64,000 nt of DNA, taken from contig JAEVHH010000002.1 of NCBI GenBank assembly GCA_017607445.1, positions 248,001-312,000 of the forward strand, given 5' to 3'. Below the pieces are notes generated by a model that saw nothing but the letters and a program-made list of their open reading frames with translations, did not search any database and had not been told where the DNA came from. This DNA comes from Histoplasma ohiense. Lineage: Eukaryota; Ascomycota; Eurotiomycetes; Onygenales; Ajellomycetaceae. Position numbers and translations under genes: made by a program. Below are positions 10,382 to 23,078 of this stretch, piece by piece. Every line of letters begins with the position of its first letter. Positions within the stretch are counted from its first letter, which is position 1.

Positions 10382-12511
10382 TTATCCCTCTCTATCAGAG
10401 TGAGTGAGGACTTATAGATGTTGAGGATGACAGTGTTCTTCAAGATGAATGTGAATTCCCAGATTGAATGATTGTATTCTATTCATTTGACAAGGTATTC
10501 ATGATGGTGATGGTTGGTTCTATTGTCAAGAATTGCTTCAATTTCTCATTTGAGTTCATTGTCTTCTTCTATAATGACAGATGACTGTCAATTGAAGATT
10601 CTCTGTGAGAGAAATGGATTCTCAGCTGCAGATCAGAGCAGGTTTGTATGAAAGATGTTGTGAATGTCAGATGAGATGTTGAGTTGATAATTGTGTATAT
10701 CTAGCACTTTCTTCACTGTATATTTGATGTGATGATAATCTAGTGTATGTGAGAGGCAGTCTGTTTTTATGTTCTTGAGATTCAGTCAGATTTTGTCTTC
10801 TATATAATATCAGATTATAGAACTTCTTCTGATGTTTGTTTGATTCTTATAATCTTACTGAGTGCTGATCATTGAAGCTTCTGCTCATTCACAGACTTTC
10901 TTCAGCTTGCTCATGATATTCTCTGCTGTCTGTATGAAACTGTGAGTGTATGCAGTTTCTCAGAGAGTCTTGAGAAAGTTCAGAATCTCTAAGTTGTATC
11001 TGTATAGAAGAAAAAATGAGCTTACATCTGTTGTAGTGGAATTTCAACTGTTAATCACAATCTCAGTGTGTGGCAGCAGATTGCTTCAGTTGTCTTGTAT
11101 ATAATTGCAGAACTTATAGAGAATGTTCTTTACTGTTTATATTATTCTCTTAATAGCTTCATCAGTCTCTGAGTGATATGTTGTTGATAACTTTTGTTTG
11201 ATTCTTAATAATTGATATATGCAGGCTCAGAGTGTGCTGATGAATTGACTGTCTCTATCTGACACAATGAATGAAGACAGACTGTGTATACAATAGAATA
11301 GACTTCTGATGAAGACATCTGCAACTATTTTGATGTTCATCTTGTCACAGAGCTGTAGTATTACACCCTTGCTGAGTCAGTTGACAATGACTAGAATGTT
11401 TGTAGAATCTTCACTTTTGAGTAAGAAAACTGCAAAATCAATAGCTATATTGTGTCAAGTTCAGTCAGAGACAGATAGAGACTTCAGTATTTCTTTTTGA
11501 TGTTCATATCATGCTGTCACTGAGCTGCAGTGATCACAGTTGTATACAAACTGATGTATATCTTTTGACATATCTGATCAGTAGAATTCTCAGACAACAA
11601 TGTTGTATATGATTTTATATTCTGAGTGCTCAGTCATTGATGAGTCATGAATTTCTTGCATGATCTGTGTTTATAGAGATTCTGAATCAGAGATCCATTG
11701 TCTATCTTGAAAGTGTAAGCAGTTGTTATCATTGATTGAATATGCTGAGATATCTGTTCTTGAGTATATGCTTGTGAGGAATTGAGATGCTTTGTTTCAT
11801 ACAGCTTCAATGACTTGTTATCAGAATTCATCTACTTCTGCTGCTAGTTTCCATTGTTCTTCAAGTGAGGATTCTTGAGCTTGAGACTGATTGATATGTA
11901 TGCAGAGTTTGTCTGATTGTGTAGAACTTTCTATGATTGCAGAATTGATTAATCAATGCTCTCAATGTTTTCATTTGTTGTTCAAATCATCAGATGATAT
12001 ATCTTGTTCTCAGTGAGATAGAACATCTGCAAGAGTGTTCTCTACTTCAGATCAATAATGAATTGTGAATGAAAAATGACTAAGAAACAATGATCAATGT
12101 ATATATCTTTCAGTGAGCTTACAAATGATTGTGAAGTACTCTAAGTTTTTATGATTGATAACAATCTCAAACTTTTCAACACTCATAAGTTTGAACTCTC
12201 ATTCTTTAAGATATTATATAATCACTAGAAGCTTCTTGTTGTAGATCTTGTAGTTGTATTTGATGAATGACATCTTTTTTGAAATGAAGACACAGAGTTG
12301 TAGAACATCTTTATTATCATATTACATCAGTATCTCATCTATTATATAATCTGAGATGTTCATTTTGAGAATCATATGTTTATCTGAATTGAATGATTGC
12401 AGCATTGAAGTGTTTGTGAACATACATTTCAGCTTTTTGAATGCTGCATTCACTTTGTCAGTTCATTGAAACACAGCATCTTTCCGAGTCAGATTCATCA
12501 GTGGTTGTATG
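10382..12511 (-). pseudogene. B1 pol, C-terminal part (RNase H, integrase, chromodomain)
   Basis: On the minus strand, entering from A1 at 12511, the frame gives the end of RT and RNase H, then the connection region (EYFTIICKLTERYIH-type), the integrase zinc-binding and catalytic region, and a C-terminal chromodomain near 10480-10600. It is heavily interrupted by TGA. The left end meets a polypurine tract next to the LTR. Comparison with B3 and B2 gives the domain order. Confidence 0.75.
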
Positions 12512-12782
12512 TGTAAGAGATGGTTGTAGGTATAATTATGGGAGTAGTGTGAAGTACACACATAGAATGTTAAGAAGGTAGCAATCTCTATTATTCAAAG
12601 CTAATCACTGATCTTCTAATATCTACAGATATCAGTGAGCATTATATAGACGACTACCATGCGCTACAGCTGCCTATGATGCTGTGCACTATATCTCTCT
12701 TCATTAATTCTGATGTGTTCTGTGTTCTTCTATCACCACATAGCTATTTTCTAATATAGATATCTCTGTTGCATCTATTACA
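12512..12782 (-). repeat. A1 3' LTR (left)
   Basis: 271 bp; tgtaagagatgg ... gcatctattaca as read on the plus strand. Terminal CpGs seen in the right LTR (ccgttgcgcc) read ctgttgcatc here. The minus strand has a TATA-like ctatataatgc. Confidence 0.93.
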
Positions 12783-13323
12783 ACTATCTCCCTTCTTCAA
12801 AGGCCTGGTCCTCAGAGCTTCTTACTGCAATGTGTGAAGTTTGTAACATGTGCTGCATGGTTAATATTGTATAGAGTTCACAGAATTGAGCTGGATTAAT
12901 TGTTGAGGTTAATTTCAAAGTGTTGCTGTTTCAGAAGAATGTTTTTCCATCTCCAGTGTCATTGCAGTTCAATTATGATTTAGACACAACTTCTGAACTT
13001 CTTTTCTTTGACTTCTACATCAAAAATCACACTCCATCGAAAATCATCACCATCATCACCATCAATGATTTTTTATTTAAAAAGAATACATCAATTTATC
13101 AAATGAAGTATGCTGTATCCTTCTATGCAATTTTTATTGTGAAATTTGAAGTTTTGGTTGTGTGGTTGCATTTTCCATTTTGGGTTGAATTTTGTGTTGT
13201 TGCAATCTCTTTGATCAACATTGCAATATTGATTTCAATCTTCAATATCTGTTTTTCTTTCTTTGCTTTTGCTTCTCCTCTTTCTTTGAACAAGGTCTTG
13301 GTACTGATTAAAGTTATGATAGA
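12783..13323 (+). promoter_or_regulatory. Leader upstream of the A1 antisense gene
   Basis: This lies between the 3' LTR and the antisense ATG at 13324. It contains an open stretch (12920-13357) that is conserved in A2 (43452-43856), but it is rich in T and Phe/Ile codons and resembles no protein I know. I take it as a 5' UTR or promoter of the antisense gene; a short upstream coding exon is possible. Confidence 0.45.
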
Positions 13324-14384
13324 ATGTCAGAACCAGCTGTTTCTGTTGCTGATTTGAAGTTTATGGAGAGTGATATGCTGTCTGTCATCAAGAGCATTTG
13401 CTTGGGTTGTCTGGAGAGATTGCAGAACCCTTCAGTATACTCTTGCTTTGTGAACAATGAACAGATATGCTGTCATATCTGTCATATATCAAATAGAAGT
13501 TGTGCTGCTGTAAGTTTTCTTAAACTGAGGTTGTTATAGATGCTAATGAATTATAGATGTCTGAGCACTTTCACAAAACTGATCAATCTTTGATCAATGA
13601 ATTTCACAAAATGCTGCTCTCTGATGAAGTTCTGAATGAGAGATTTGTCACATATCAAACTGCTGTTGCAAGGTTTGTATTTGATATGCAGATCTATAAG
13701 AATATAGATGGAGTTCTAGAATTCTATATAAACTCTGATGATCTGTTGTCACAGCAGAATGTGGTATTTGATCATAGCAGTGTTTCAGAAAGTGTGTTTT
13801 TGTATTCTGCTATTACATCAGTGTCATTCTCACTGAGTCAAGATCTTGGTACATTATTTGAGTTGACTGATAATGTAGGCAAAGATGAGGAAGTGAATGA
13901 TTTCATTGAAGTGTTAGAAAGAAACACAGCAGCATATTGCTGTTGTTGTATTCAATATTTAACAACATCCCCTCACCATCATTGTGAGCCTGCTGAGAGT
14001 TGATGCAAAAAATGCAAGCACTGCTCAGTGACAAAGCATGCTTGCATTCTGATAAGTTATTATTCAAAACAAATGTTTTTACAGTATATAATATTAACTT
14101 TCTATTAGATGTCAGTGAATGTCATTGAATTGACTCAGACAGTTATCAACACTGCTGAGGATCTAATTGTCACTGATGCAGACACTTTGAACATTAACAT
14201 TTTGCAGAGCACTGTAACTATGATGGTTAGATTTTTTGCTGTGAAGATTCAGAAGATTCAACAAGACAGTTCTTCTGAGACTTCAGTTGAAACAGTGATT
14301 GATGAGATTTCAGTGATTACATTGCTGATTGCAGTTCTCAAGTCATCATTGAAACATCATGCTTTGTCAGTTGAGAAAATCTGA
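13324..14384 (+). pseudogene. A1 antisense cysteine-rich gene, decayed copy
   Basis: Same structure as the intact A2 gene. Exon 1 is 13324-13509, intron 1 is 13510-13556 (47 nt, GTAAGT...TAG), exon 2 is 13557-14051, intron 2 is 14052-14108, and exon 3 is 14109-14384. Exon 1 carries the six-cysteine module (CLGC ... C ... CHIC ... C). Two lesions are visible: a TGA at 14001-14003 where A2 has an open codon, and intron 2's donor, which reads ATAAGT instead of GTAAGT. Both fit C-to-T (or G-to-A) decay. It runs opposite to pol and ends about 100 bp from the pol end, tail to tail. Confidence 0.8.
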
Positions 14385-14479
14385 GATAATAAGCAGATTT
14401 GTCTTGATGACAATTTCTCAAATGACACTGATCAAGCTGAGACAGATCTGTTTTTTAATCTCTGAATAGAATAAGTATA

Positions 14480-17400
14480 TTCAGCAGTCATTGTTGTCTT
14501 CTTCATTTTCATTTACTGACTGACTTCTGATAGATTTTATTAAACTGTTTCAAGTATTTCTGACTGTTCATCAAATTTTTCTCAGATTCTCAAGAATTGT
14601 CTGTGTCTGTACAATCTTTTCATTTGACAAGATACTGTGTTTGATTGTGATACTGATACTTGTCTAATATAGCTTCAACTTTTCATTTCTCTTGCACATC
14701 TATAATTATCAGTTCTGCTTGCAGAATTTGTCTGTCGTGTGTGTGATATGATTTGAGAAGGAAAATATGGAATACAGAATGAATTTCTTTATATTGCAGT
14801 GTGAGTTTCAGTTTGTACATCTGTGTACTGTGGATATCAATTATTTGAAAGAGACTCAAAAATCAATGATCTAGTTTGAATGAGAGTCATAAGATGGATA
14901 TGTTTTTTGCACACAGCATTACTCAATTCTCTATCTTAAAGTTTTTTGATATATAGCACTGATTATAATACTTTTTCTTAGCTGCTTTGACAGCTTTCAG
15001 ACATTCTCAGATTTTATTCTCCACTTACTTCATTCATTTCACTTGTTCTATTGCTGATTTTGATGTGTCTGTACTTGGAGGTTTCACATCTATGCAAAGT
15101 TCAGTTGGTCGGCCGATCATTGCTTCAGATGATGTCATTTTTATCAATGTGTGAAAGACATTGTTATATGTCCATTGTGTCAGAGGAATTCATTCTATTC
15201 AATTATCTTGCTGGTAGCTGCAATATGTGCAAAGATAATGTTCAATCATCTGGTTCAATCATTCTGTCTGGCTGTCGGTTTGCAGGTGAAATGCCATTGA
15301 TAATTTTCATTGAACATGGAGCAGATAACACAATGTTGATCAAAACTTGCTATTTATTAATGAATCTCAGTTGCTAATAATGTTTGCAGATAGATCAAAG
15401 TTCTTTGCAATTCTTCATACAATAATATCTGCAAGTTCTTCTGCATCTAACTCTGAAGATGTGGACACAATTATGACTCATTTGATGAATAAATCAACAA
15501 ATACAACAATAGCATTATAGATTTGACTTCTCTTTTTATTATCTGACAGACCTTCAATAAAGTTCATGCTAATTGTATGCCATTTCTTATCTGACACTGA
15601 ATGTGATTGTAGCAACCCATACAGCTTGTGCTGTGATATTTTGACATGTTGACAAACATTGCAAGTTCTCACATATTCTGCAATCTCATTGCTCATATCA
15701 TGCCACAAGTACTTATGTTTGATCACTTTGATGATTTTGTCACATCCAAAATGGCCATCTTGGGGATCATCATGGTTCATTTTCATTATTTCATGCCTTA
15801 CAGTCTTGTCTTGCAGTATGTAGACTTTATCATCTTTTCTAAGCAGATCATCTTTATCTACTGTTCAGATTGAATGATTATCTATACTAGTATTATTCAT
15901 CTCTAATCTTCTACAAAGTTCAGATATGTCAGTATTTCTATTCTGAATCTGCAGTAAGAGTTCAATGATAGATTCAGCTATCTTTTTATAATAGACTGTC
16001 TTGAACTCAAATACTTTGATGACTAGAATCTGTGATATCAGAGTCTCTAGATTTAATCTCATAACATCTGTGATTTTGTTCTCATCTGCAGATGCATTCT
16101 TTATTCTGCAGAGATTGTTGTCATCAATGACTACAGATCTCTTCATTCAACAATTTTCATTAGCTTGCAGATCTTTTCACATCATCTTGACACATTGATC
16201 TAACTTTGTGTTTTCTTTTATCTTTAGTGACTTAAAGATCCTCTTATGCAGCTTCTCTTGCAGAGTAGAGAGTCTCATCAAGAGAGCTGTGTGTTTTACA
16301 AAATCTGAACAACAACTTGATGTATCTGTGGGATTATTTTTCCCAGAACAGTGCTCTATTTCAAAATCAAACATTGAGAGTATTTTCATTCAGTGAATCT
16401 GACACTCATTTAGCTGCTTCATTGTCATGAAGCACTGAAGATTGACATGATCAGATAAAACAGTTATTGAATGTCTGCTATTATATAAGTAGTGGCATCA
16501 TTGCCTGAAAGCTTCTACAATTGACAACATTTCTAGATTATATATTTGATAACATCTTTCTGTTTCTGTGAGCTTTCTAGATCAAAACACAATCAGATGT
16601 CAGTGATCATCATTCATTAATTGTGATATTACTGTGGTGATTGCAACACCAGATCTGTCTGTTTCTATACAGAGTTTTCACTGTGGATCAAAGTGGATCA
16701 ACAATGATGCTTTTGTAAAGCATTCTTTTAACTGCAAAATTGTGTGCTTGCAGTTTTCATCTAACTGAACAGATGTGTTATTCTTCCCTCTTTTTATTTC
16801 ATAATCTTTTAACAATTTGGTCAGGGGTGCTGTTATTATTGAGAACTTGTATATGAATCAACAATAGAAATTGACAAATTCTAGAAATATTTGCAATTCA
16901 TTTATAGTTTGTGGTTCTGGCCAATCTAGAATTGTGTTGATGTGGTGTTTCTCAACAGTAATGCTCTGTGTGGTAACCACAAAACCCAAAAATCCAATTT
17001 CTGTTGCATGGAATATACACTTACTAAGTTTGACATATAGTCTCCATCATCTTAACTGTTCCAGCATGTTCTTAACATGGACAACATGTTCATCAAGTGT
17101 GTTTGAATAGATTATGATATCATCAAGATAAGCCATGCAATATACATCTAAAAGATCACTGAGGGCTTTGTTGATATAAGATTGAAAGATCACAGAGGCA
17201 TTGGTTAGCTCAAAAAATAAGACTAGATATTCAAAGTATTCATATTGTGTTTGAAATGCTGTTTTTCATTCATTCTCTGCTTGTATGTGAATTCTATGAT
17301 ATGCATCTCTAAGGTTCAGCTGTGTATATATTTTGGCATCTGCTAATCTATCAAGTATTTCACTTATCAAGGGCAGTGGATATCAATTCTTGACTGTTAT

Positions 17401-18180
17401 TTCATTCAATCCTCAATAATCCACACAAAGATGCAGGATTTCATCTTTCTTAAGTGTGAATAATACTGATGTGTCTGCTGGGCTCTTGAATGGATGTATT
17501 CAATTCTTCTCTAATATTTTTTCAATATATTCCCAGAGGATGGAGAGTTCTTGAGGTGATAAGTTATATATCAGTCAGTATGAGGATTCCTTGCCAGGTT
17601 TGAGATCTATAACATGATTGTGAGGTGTGTGTTCTGTGTCAGATATGTCTTCTTGGAATACATCAAGATAATCTTTATAATCATCTGAGATATTTGACTC
17701 AGTTGCTGCACTCGCAGCTCATAATGATAAGACAGTGAATATAATATTGTCATCATCAATTAGTGTTGTGAATTCTTTAGTAGTATCCAGATGCATGTGG
17801 TTAATATTTGATGCTTTTCTATAGATTCAGCATCTTCACACTCAGTTGATATCAGAATTCACAGCTTTCAATCACAGCATGTCCAAAATTACATCATATC
17901 CACTAATGTCAGCCTCTTTGAAATGGTGGAATTCTTCTCAGAGGATGTGTTCATCATTGATAATCTTCATTGCAGCTTTTCATTGTTTATATGATTTAAT
18001 CTTATGATTATCAACTGTTTCCACTACTTTTGATTTATCTTCTGTCTTTGAGAAATATTTTGATGCTCAGATGTGGGACATGAAGTTCACATCTGCATCA
18101 GAATTCACTAGCATCCACACCATCAATCATTCTGCTTCTGTCAGCATCCATGTATTCATCATCAATAACTGTTTATCTCA
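14480..18180 (-). pseudogene. A1 pol (PR-RT-RH-IN-chromodomain)
   Basis: On the minus strand: a protease segment near 18110; RT with a YLDD-type motif near 17115-17135 (tcatcaagataagcc); RNase H near 16640-16680; an integrase zinc domain at 15786-15640 (HDDPQDGHFG ... CNVCQ) followed by a DDE core with NFIEGLSD. A chromodomain near 14530-14690 includes a degenerate copy of EAILDKHQY. TGA stops occur throughout. It is similar to A2 over its whole length, A2 being better preserved. Confidence 0.85.
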
Positions 18181-19277
18181 CAGTCTAGTTGTTCATATTC
18201 TCAATGCAGCAGCTGCTTCTACAATTGGGATTGCTGGTTTTTTGCTTGTTGAACTTGGTTGTGCTTTTTGAGATGTAACATTCAACAATCATTTGCAATA
18301 TGACCCTTTTTATGACAGTGAGAATACTTCTTCATTCAGTTATATTTATCTTTTTTGATTTGTTCAGTTGAACTCATTTGTTCCTCTCATTTCCTCTTGT
18401 TTCAACAGTTGCTAGATTTATCAGAATGATGCTGATTTTCTATGAATATCACAGATCTTCCTTTGTGAATAGCATGCTGTTGCTCTGACATATTTTTCTC
18501 AAGAGTCTGTAGAGTTTGAAGCAACTCTTTGTAGTTCTGAGGCTCTTGATTTCAACAGTTGAGTTCAGTGTGTAATATCTTCAATGTCTTACTATACAAG
18601 TTATCCATTCTTTGTTCTTCACTATATGAGGGTAAGTAGTATTCTCAGTCTTTGAGATATTTAGAGAAATCATGTATCAATTGTCATTCTTGTTGTTTTG
18701 TATCTTGAAATTTTTAACTTGTCAATCAGTGCTGGTTCTGTGAATTGTTAATTTGCATTTCTAGGTGTGATAATATATTGTCAAAAGTCAACAGTGTTGC
18801 TCCTCCATGTCTTTCATATGATGATACAAAATTCAATCATTTCTGCTTAATGTGGGTGTCAAGATAGAGTTTAGCATCATTTATCTTGTGTTCTTTCTTT
18901 CAATAATATCAGCAGTGGTGTGTAAAGAGAGTCAATATGTGATCTTTATAGTCTTTGAATTCTAATATATTTTTTCCTTGATAATAGTTCTTAATCTCCA
19001 ATCTCAGTGGTGTTTCATTATCATCATTCATATCATTCACAGATTGATTTTGCAGTGGTTCTGTGATGATATTCTGAGTTAATTGAGACTTGATGAGAGT
19101 ATCTCCACAAATCTGTGCTTCTAACTCATTGAGCTGCTGTTGTGCATGCAGAATAGCTAATTGCTGCTCTCATTCACAGATTTGATTGTTCAACTGTTGC
19201 AAATGTGCATTGTGATCATTGAAGGTGGTAGAGGATTCAGATTGGTTTTCAAGGAATCTTGCATGTGTTGAGACCAT
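18081..19277 (-). pseudogene. A1 gag
   Basis: The start is the ATG at 19277 (MVSTHARFLENQ), about 105 bp from the LTR. It has a Gln/coiled-coil-like N-terminal stretch (EQQLAILHAQQQLNELE), a capsid region with ETPLRLEIKNYYQGKN, and a zinc knuckle near 18290-18330 reading YSHCHKKGHIANDC, the first Cys now Tyr. Several TGA and TAA codons break the frame. Confidence 0.8.
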
Positions 19278-19382
19278 CTTGCATGTTTTAACTAATGTTG
19301 TGTGTTTTAACTAACATTGCATGCTTTATTGTAGATGTGTGTAACAACGGACCACTCAAATAAAGTTTAGAGTGATTAGAAT

Positions 19383-19653
19383 TGTAAGAGATGGTTGTAG
19401 ATATAATTATGAGAGTAGTGTGAAGTATGCATATAGAATGTTAAGAAGGTAGCAATCTCTATTATTCAAAGCTAATTGCTGATCTCCTAATATCTACAGA
19501 TATCAGTGAGCATTATATAGATGACTACCACGCGCTACAGCCGCCTATGATACTGTGCACTATGTCCCTCTTCATTAATTCTGGCGTGTTCTGTGTTCTT
19601 CTATCGCCACATAGCTATTTCCTAATATAGATATCTCCGTTGCGCCTATTACA
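19383..19653 (-). repeat. A1 5' LTR (right), CpG-rich outer edge
   Basis: 271 bp ending ccgttgcgcctattaca at the junction with the TSD. It keeps several CpGs (cacgcg, agccgcc, ctggcg, atcgcc, ccgttgcgcc) that are mostly decayed in the left LTR. Confidence 0.93.
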
Positions 19654-21070
19654 GTATGATATTGAAGAAGTCTTTGATGAATCTTCAGTAGAAGTTGACA
19701 AATTCTAGAAAGCTTCTAATCTCTTTTACTGAGACTGATGTCTTTCAGTTGAGAATTGCTTCCATCTTCTTAGAATTCATATGTACATCTTTTTCAGCTT
19801 TGATGATGAATTCTAGATAGATTGTAGACTTGATTTTGAAGTTGCATTTATCAATGTTCACTTACAGTCTGACTTTTTATAGATGATCAAGTATTTGTTG
19901 TACATGCTTGCAGTGCTCAGTAAGCAGTCCATTGATGAAGATCAGAATATTGTTCATGTACACTGAGGCAATCTCATCAAGCAGATCTTGTAGAGCTCAG
20001 TTAATGTATTTCTGAAATGTGTTTGAAGTGTTCACTAATTCAAAGAAGGTCACTGTTCATTCATATAATCTGTAATATATATGAAAAGCAGTTAGTCATT
20101 TGTCACCTTCATTAATCCTTATCTTATAGAAGGCTGCAGAGATGTCAAGCTTTGTAAATCATTTTACTTTTCCTACTCATTTGAGTGTTTCATTGATGAG
20201 TGAGAGAGGGTATCAGTTCTTTCATATAATTTTGTTGAGTTCTCAGTAGTCAACACAGAATCATAAGTCTTTTTCTGATTTCTTTGCAAACAATACAGAT
20301 ACTGCAGTGGATGAGTTGCTAATATGAATAAAGTCTTTGTTCAATAGTTCATTGAGTGTTTTTTGTAGAACAAGAAGCTTGTTGTGTGATATGCTGTAGA
20401 AAGAATTTCAGAGTGATTGTGAGTTCTTACTGTTCTTCTTGATGAGCTCAATTGTATGATCTATACTGGATTCTCAGTGAGAAGGAAGCTTTTCAGCTTC
20501 TTTTTCATCAAATACATCTGCAAAGTCTTTATATGATTCAGATAGTTTTTTGTATGATTTCTTGAGATCTTTGAGTTCTAACTTTTCTAATGCTTTTTTG
20601 ATATCTGTCATGCTAGCAGTGAACACTTGGACATTCTTCTTCTCATATGCTTGGTGGATTAGTAGTTTGTACATTTCTGCTGATATCTGAGTGAGATCAG
20701 CAGTTCTATCAACATTCTTCTTGTAAACACAGTTGTCTTCTGAGAAAATAAGACAGCAGTTGTGTGTGTTCAATAAGGTTTCAAATTCTATAAATCATAA
20801 TAGACTGAGCATTAGATTGTACTCAAGGTCTTGTATTTTGTATGCATATACATTCTTTTTCTCATATTCTTCTATGTCAACATTAAATCTTATCATGTTG
20901 TAGGAGATGGATTCTCTGAGGCTGTCAAATTCACTGAGTTTACACAGTTTGAGAAAGAAGATACACTGAAGCTTATGCTTCTCAATCAACTGAGTGTCTA
21001 TAAGAGCATAGTGAAGAAAACTACTGTCTATCATTGCTTATATATTGATTAAGCTATTTACAATGATAGA
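19654..21070 (-). pseudogene. B1 pol, N-terminal part (protease and RT)
   Basis: On the minus strand the protease segment AMIDSSFLHYALIDTQLIEK lies at 21034-20975. It is followed by VYKLL/KALEKLELKDLKK and then RT, whose YVDD region lies near 19925-19975. It ends at the A1 insertion. It is in the -1 frame relative to gag and contains many TGA stops. Confidence 0.8.
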
Positions 21071-21099
21071 GATCATAATTGTGTTCACTTGCATCTTCT

Positions 21100-22161
21100 G
21101 CTTAAATCTCCAGCTAGCTTTCTGCTTCTTGAGCTCTTATTCATATTTTAGAGTGAGAGCTCATCTTTTCTCTGTTCTTATCTATCCACAGACAACACAG
21201 CATTTACATGCATGAGGGGTTTACTCAGAATGATTGCATTTGAACATTGATTTGTGAAGTGCTCTGACTTGTTGCAGTGTATGCAGATTTCTCTGATGAT
21301 TCAGTTGACAGTGTTCTTCTCTGAGATGTTGAAGATTCTCAGATGACTTGCATTTATGTGTGAGATTCAGTTCATTGATTCTGATTTGAAGATGAGAAAT
21401 GCTGCAGAGCAGTTTGAGATGTATGTATTTGTTCAGCAGAATTCTCTGCAATTTTGAAGCATGCAGAACTGAGACAGATCATTGTTCAACAGACAAAGAT
21501 CAGTACAGAATTTGCTGTATATTGAGAACTTCAGACACTCTATACTTTGATTATGCAACTGAAAGTTCAAGTTCTTGAACAATATATTGATCTTGACAGC
21601 ATTGTCTCAGTCTTGCCCATCTACTTCTAGAAGTTTGTGATTGAATTCAGAAAGATAAGTTGTCAACACAACATTCATCTGATGAGTTTGATTAAGCCAG
21701 TCTAATGCCTTGACTTGAAGTGTAGAATTGAGAAAGAGAGAGTTGAGTTGTTGAAAGACTAGCTCTGATATATGCTGATGATTCTGACAATAGCTTATTC
21801 AGAGTTGAAATTTTGCTAATATGTCATCATTCAATCTGCTATAGATATACCATACTTGATTGAATAGTGAGTCTATTGCTCATTCATTGATGTTCAATTT
21901 GATGTTCACTTTTGACTTTCATATGAGATAGAGTGTTAAATCTCTCTTGTATTTGTTAAGGATTGAAAGCTTCTCTCTTGAAGGCTTTTTGTGAGGTGTG
22001 GGTGTAGAAGAAACAGTGAACACAGAAATGCTCATTTCAGCAAGTTGTTGTTGCAATTCAGCCATCTGTAGCATCTGCTGCTGAAGAATGCTTTGTAGAT
22101 CTAAGTTATTGTCCACTGTGTTCAGATGTGATGGATGTTTGTAGAATTGCTTGTAGTTCAT
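21100..22161 (-). pseudogene. B1 gag
   Basis: The ATG at 22161 (MNYKQFYKHPSHLN) is followed by ILQQQMLQMAELQQQLAEMS, giving a well-kept N-terminus of 80 or so codons. The zinc knuckle near 21240-21290 is decayed. Frame and content match B0 and B3. Confidence 0.8.
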
Positions 22162-22539
22162 TTCAATATCTAAGAACATATAATAATAAAAAAAAAAGAA
22201 AAGAAATACTTGTAGACACTCAGTTCTCTCACAGACACTATTCACAGTGTTGCAGTGCTAAGCTTGATCAAGCTTCTTTGTAAACACTATTCACAGTGTT
22301 ACAGTTTGTAGACACTCAGATCTTGTAGAACACAGTTGATTGTGTTTCAGATGCTTAGACACAACAGTCTATATAATTAATAATAAGAGCACTCAAGCTC
22401 ATGAGAGATCTCTTATAATGACTAGACACTCAGATCTGTAAATGATGCACTTGGGCATAAGAACTGATAACAATACACTCAGATGTAAGAACTAATAATG
22501 AGACACTCAGATCTTAAATGCAGAAGAATCAATTCATAA
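22162..22539 (-). promoter_or_regulatory. B1 5' leader
   Basis: Inverted copy of the family-B leader with the TCTGAGTGTC array. On the plus strand it appears as repeated gacactcaga. It lies between the LTR and the gag ATG. Confidence 0.6.
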
Positions 22540-23073
22540 TATAATGAGTGTACTTCAATTAATAATTTGATACTATTCTAATTACAGATTACAAATTGAT
22601 TAAGAAAAGAAAGAGAAAAGAAATCAGAAGAAAAGATTGTACAAAGAGGATTCTTATAGAGAAAAGTTTGAAGTGGAAGAATATCAGAAGCCACTCCACA
22701 GTGGAGTGTGGAGTGAAAGAATATTAAGAGATATATGTAAGAATCATTAGAAGCTATATAAGTGTGGAATGTGAGGTGGAGGAATCATTGAGAGCTACAT
22801 GAAAGAATCATTAGATACTACACAAGTGTGGAACACAGAGTGGGAGAATGTAAGAAGCTACATGGAAGAATCATTAGAGACTACACAAGCACAGAGCACA
22901 GAGCAGAAGAATGTTAAAAGCTACACAGAAGAATCATTAGAAACTACACAAGCACAGAGCACAGAGCAGAAGAACATCGAGGGTTACACAAGGTCACAAC
23001 AGCCAGAAATGAGTGGGTGCAGAAGAGGAGTTGATTGCGTAAGTTAATTACTAACAGGTGTTAACCCATCACA
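22540..23073 (-). repeat. B1 5' LTR
   Basis: 534 bp; the inner end reads tataatgagtgtacttcaat (CpGs lost) and the outer end ttaacccatcaca. The 63-bp tandem units are visible as repeated agaatcattag and agctacacag blocks. Confidence 0.92.
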
Positions 23074-23078
23074 GAAAG

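Larger units (their letters stand above)
12512..19653 (-). mobile_element. A1: family-A Ty3/gypsy chromovirus with antisense gene
   Basis: 7,142 bp, with 271-bp LTRs at 12512-12782 and 19383-19653 and a perfect TSD gtatg at 12507-12511 and 19654-19658. gag and pol run on the minus strand, so the right LTR is the 5' LTR. A polypurine tract (gaagaagggagatagt on the minus strand) abuts the left LTR. It is inserted in the pol of B1. On the plus strand, between the left LTR and the end of pol, lies a decayed copy of the antisense cysteine-rich gene. Confidence 0.95.
9848..23073 (-). mobile_element. B1: family-B Ty3/gypsy chromovirus, minus strand, split by A1
   Basis: LTRs at 9848-10381 and 22540-23073, each 534 bp. 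The TSD gaaag is intact on the right (23074-23078) and reads gaaaa on the left (9843-9847), a G-to-A change. The internal region is 10382-12511 plus 19654-22539, with A1 inserted at gtatg in the RT/RNase H part of pol. A polypurine tract (agagagggataa on the minus strand) abuts the left, 3' LTR. Confidence 0.93.

Noticed and set aside
12920..13357. Separate 145-codon gene in front of the A1 antisense gene
   Set aside because: Conserved in A2, but T-rich with no domain and a duplicated low-complexity tail; better explained as leader sequence.
19360..19383. tRNA primer-binding site next to the A1 5' LTR
   Set aside because: No TGG-type start complementary to a tRNA 3' end was visible; also not seen for B or C, so not annotated.
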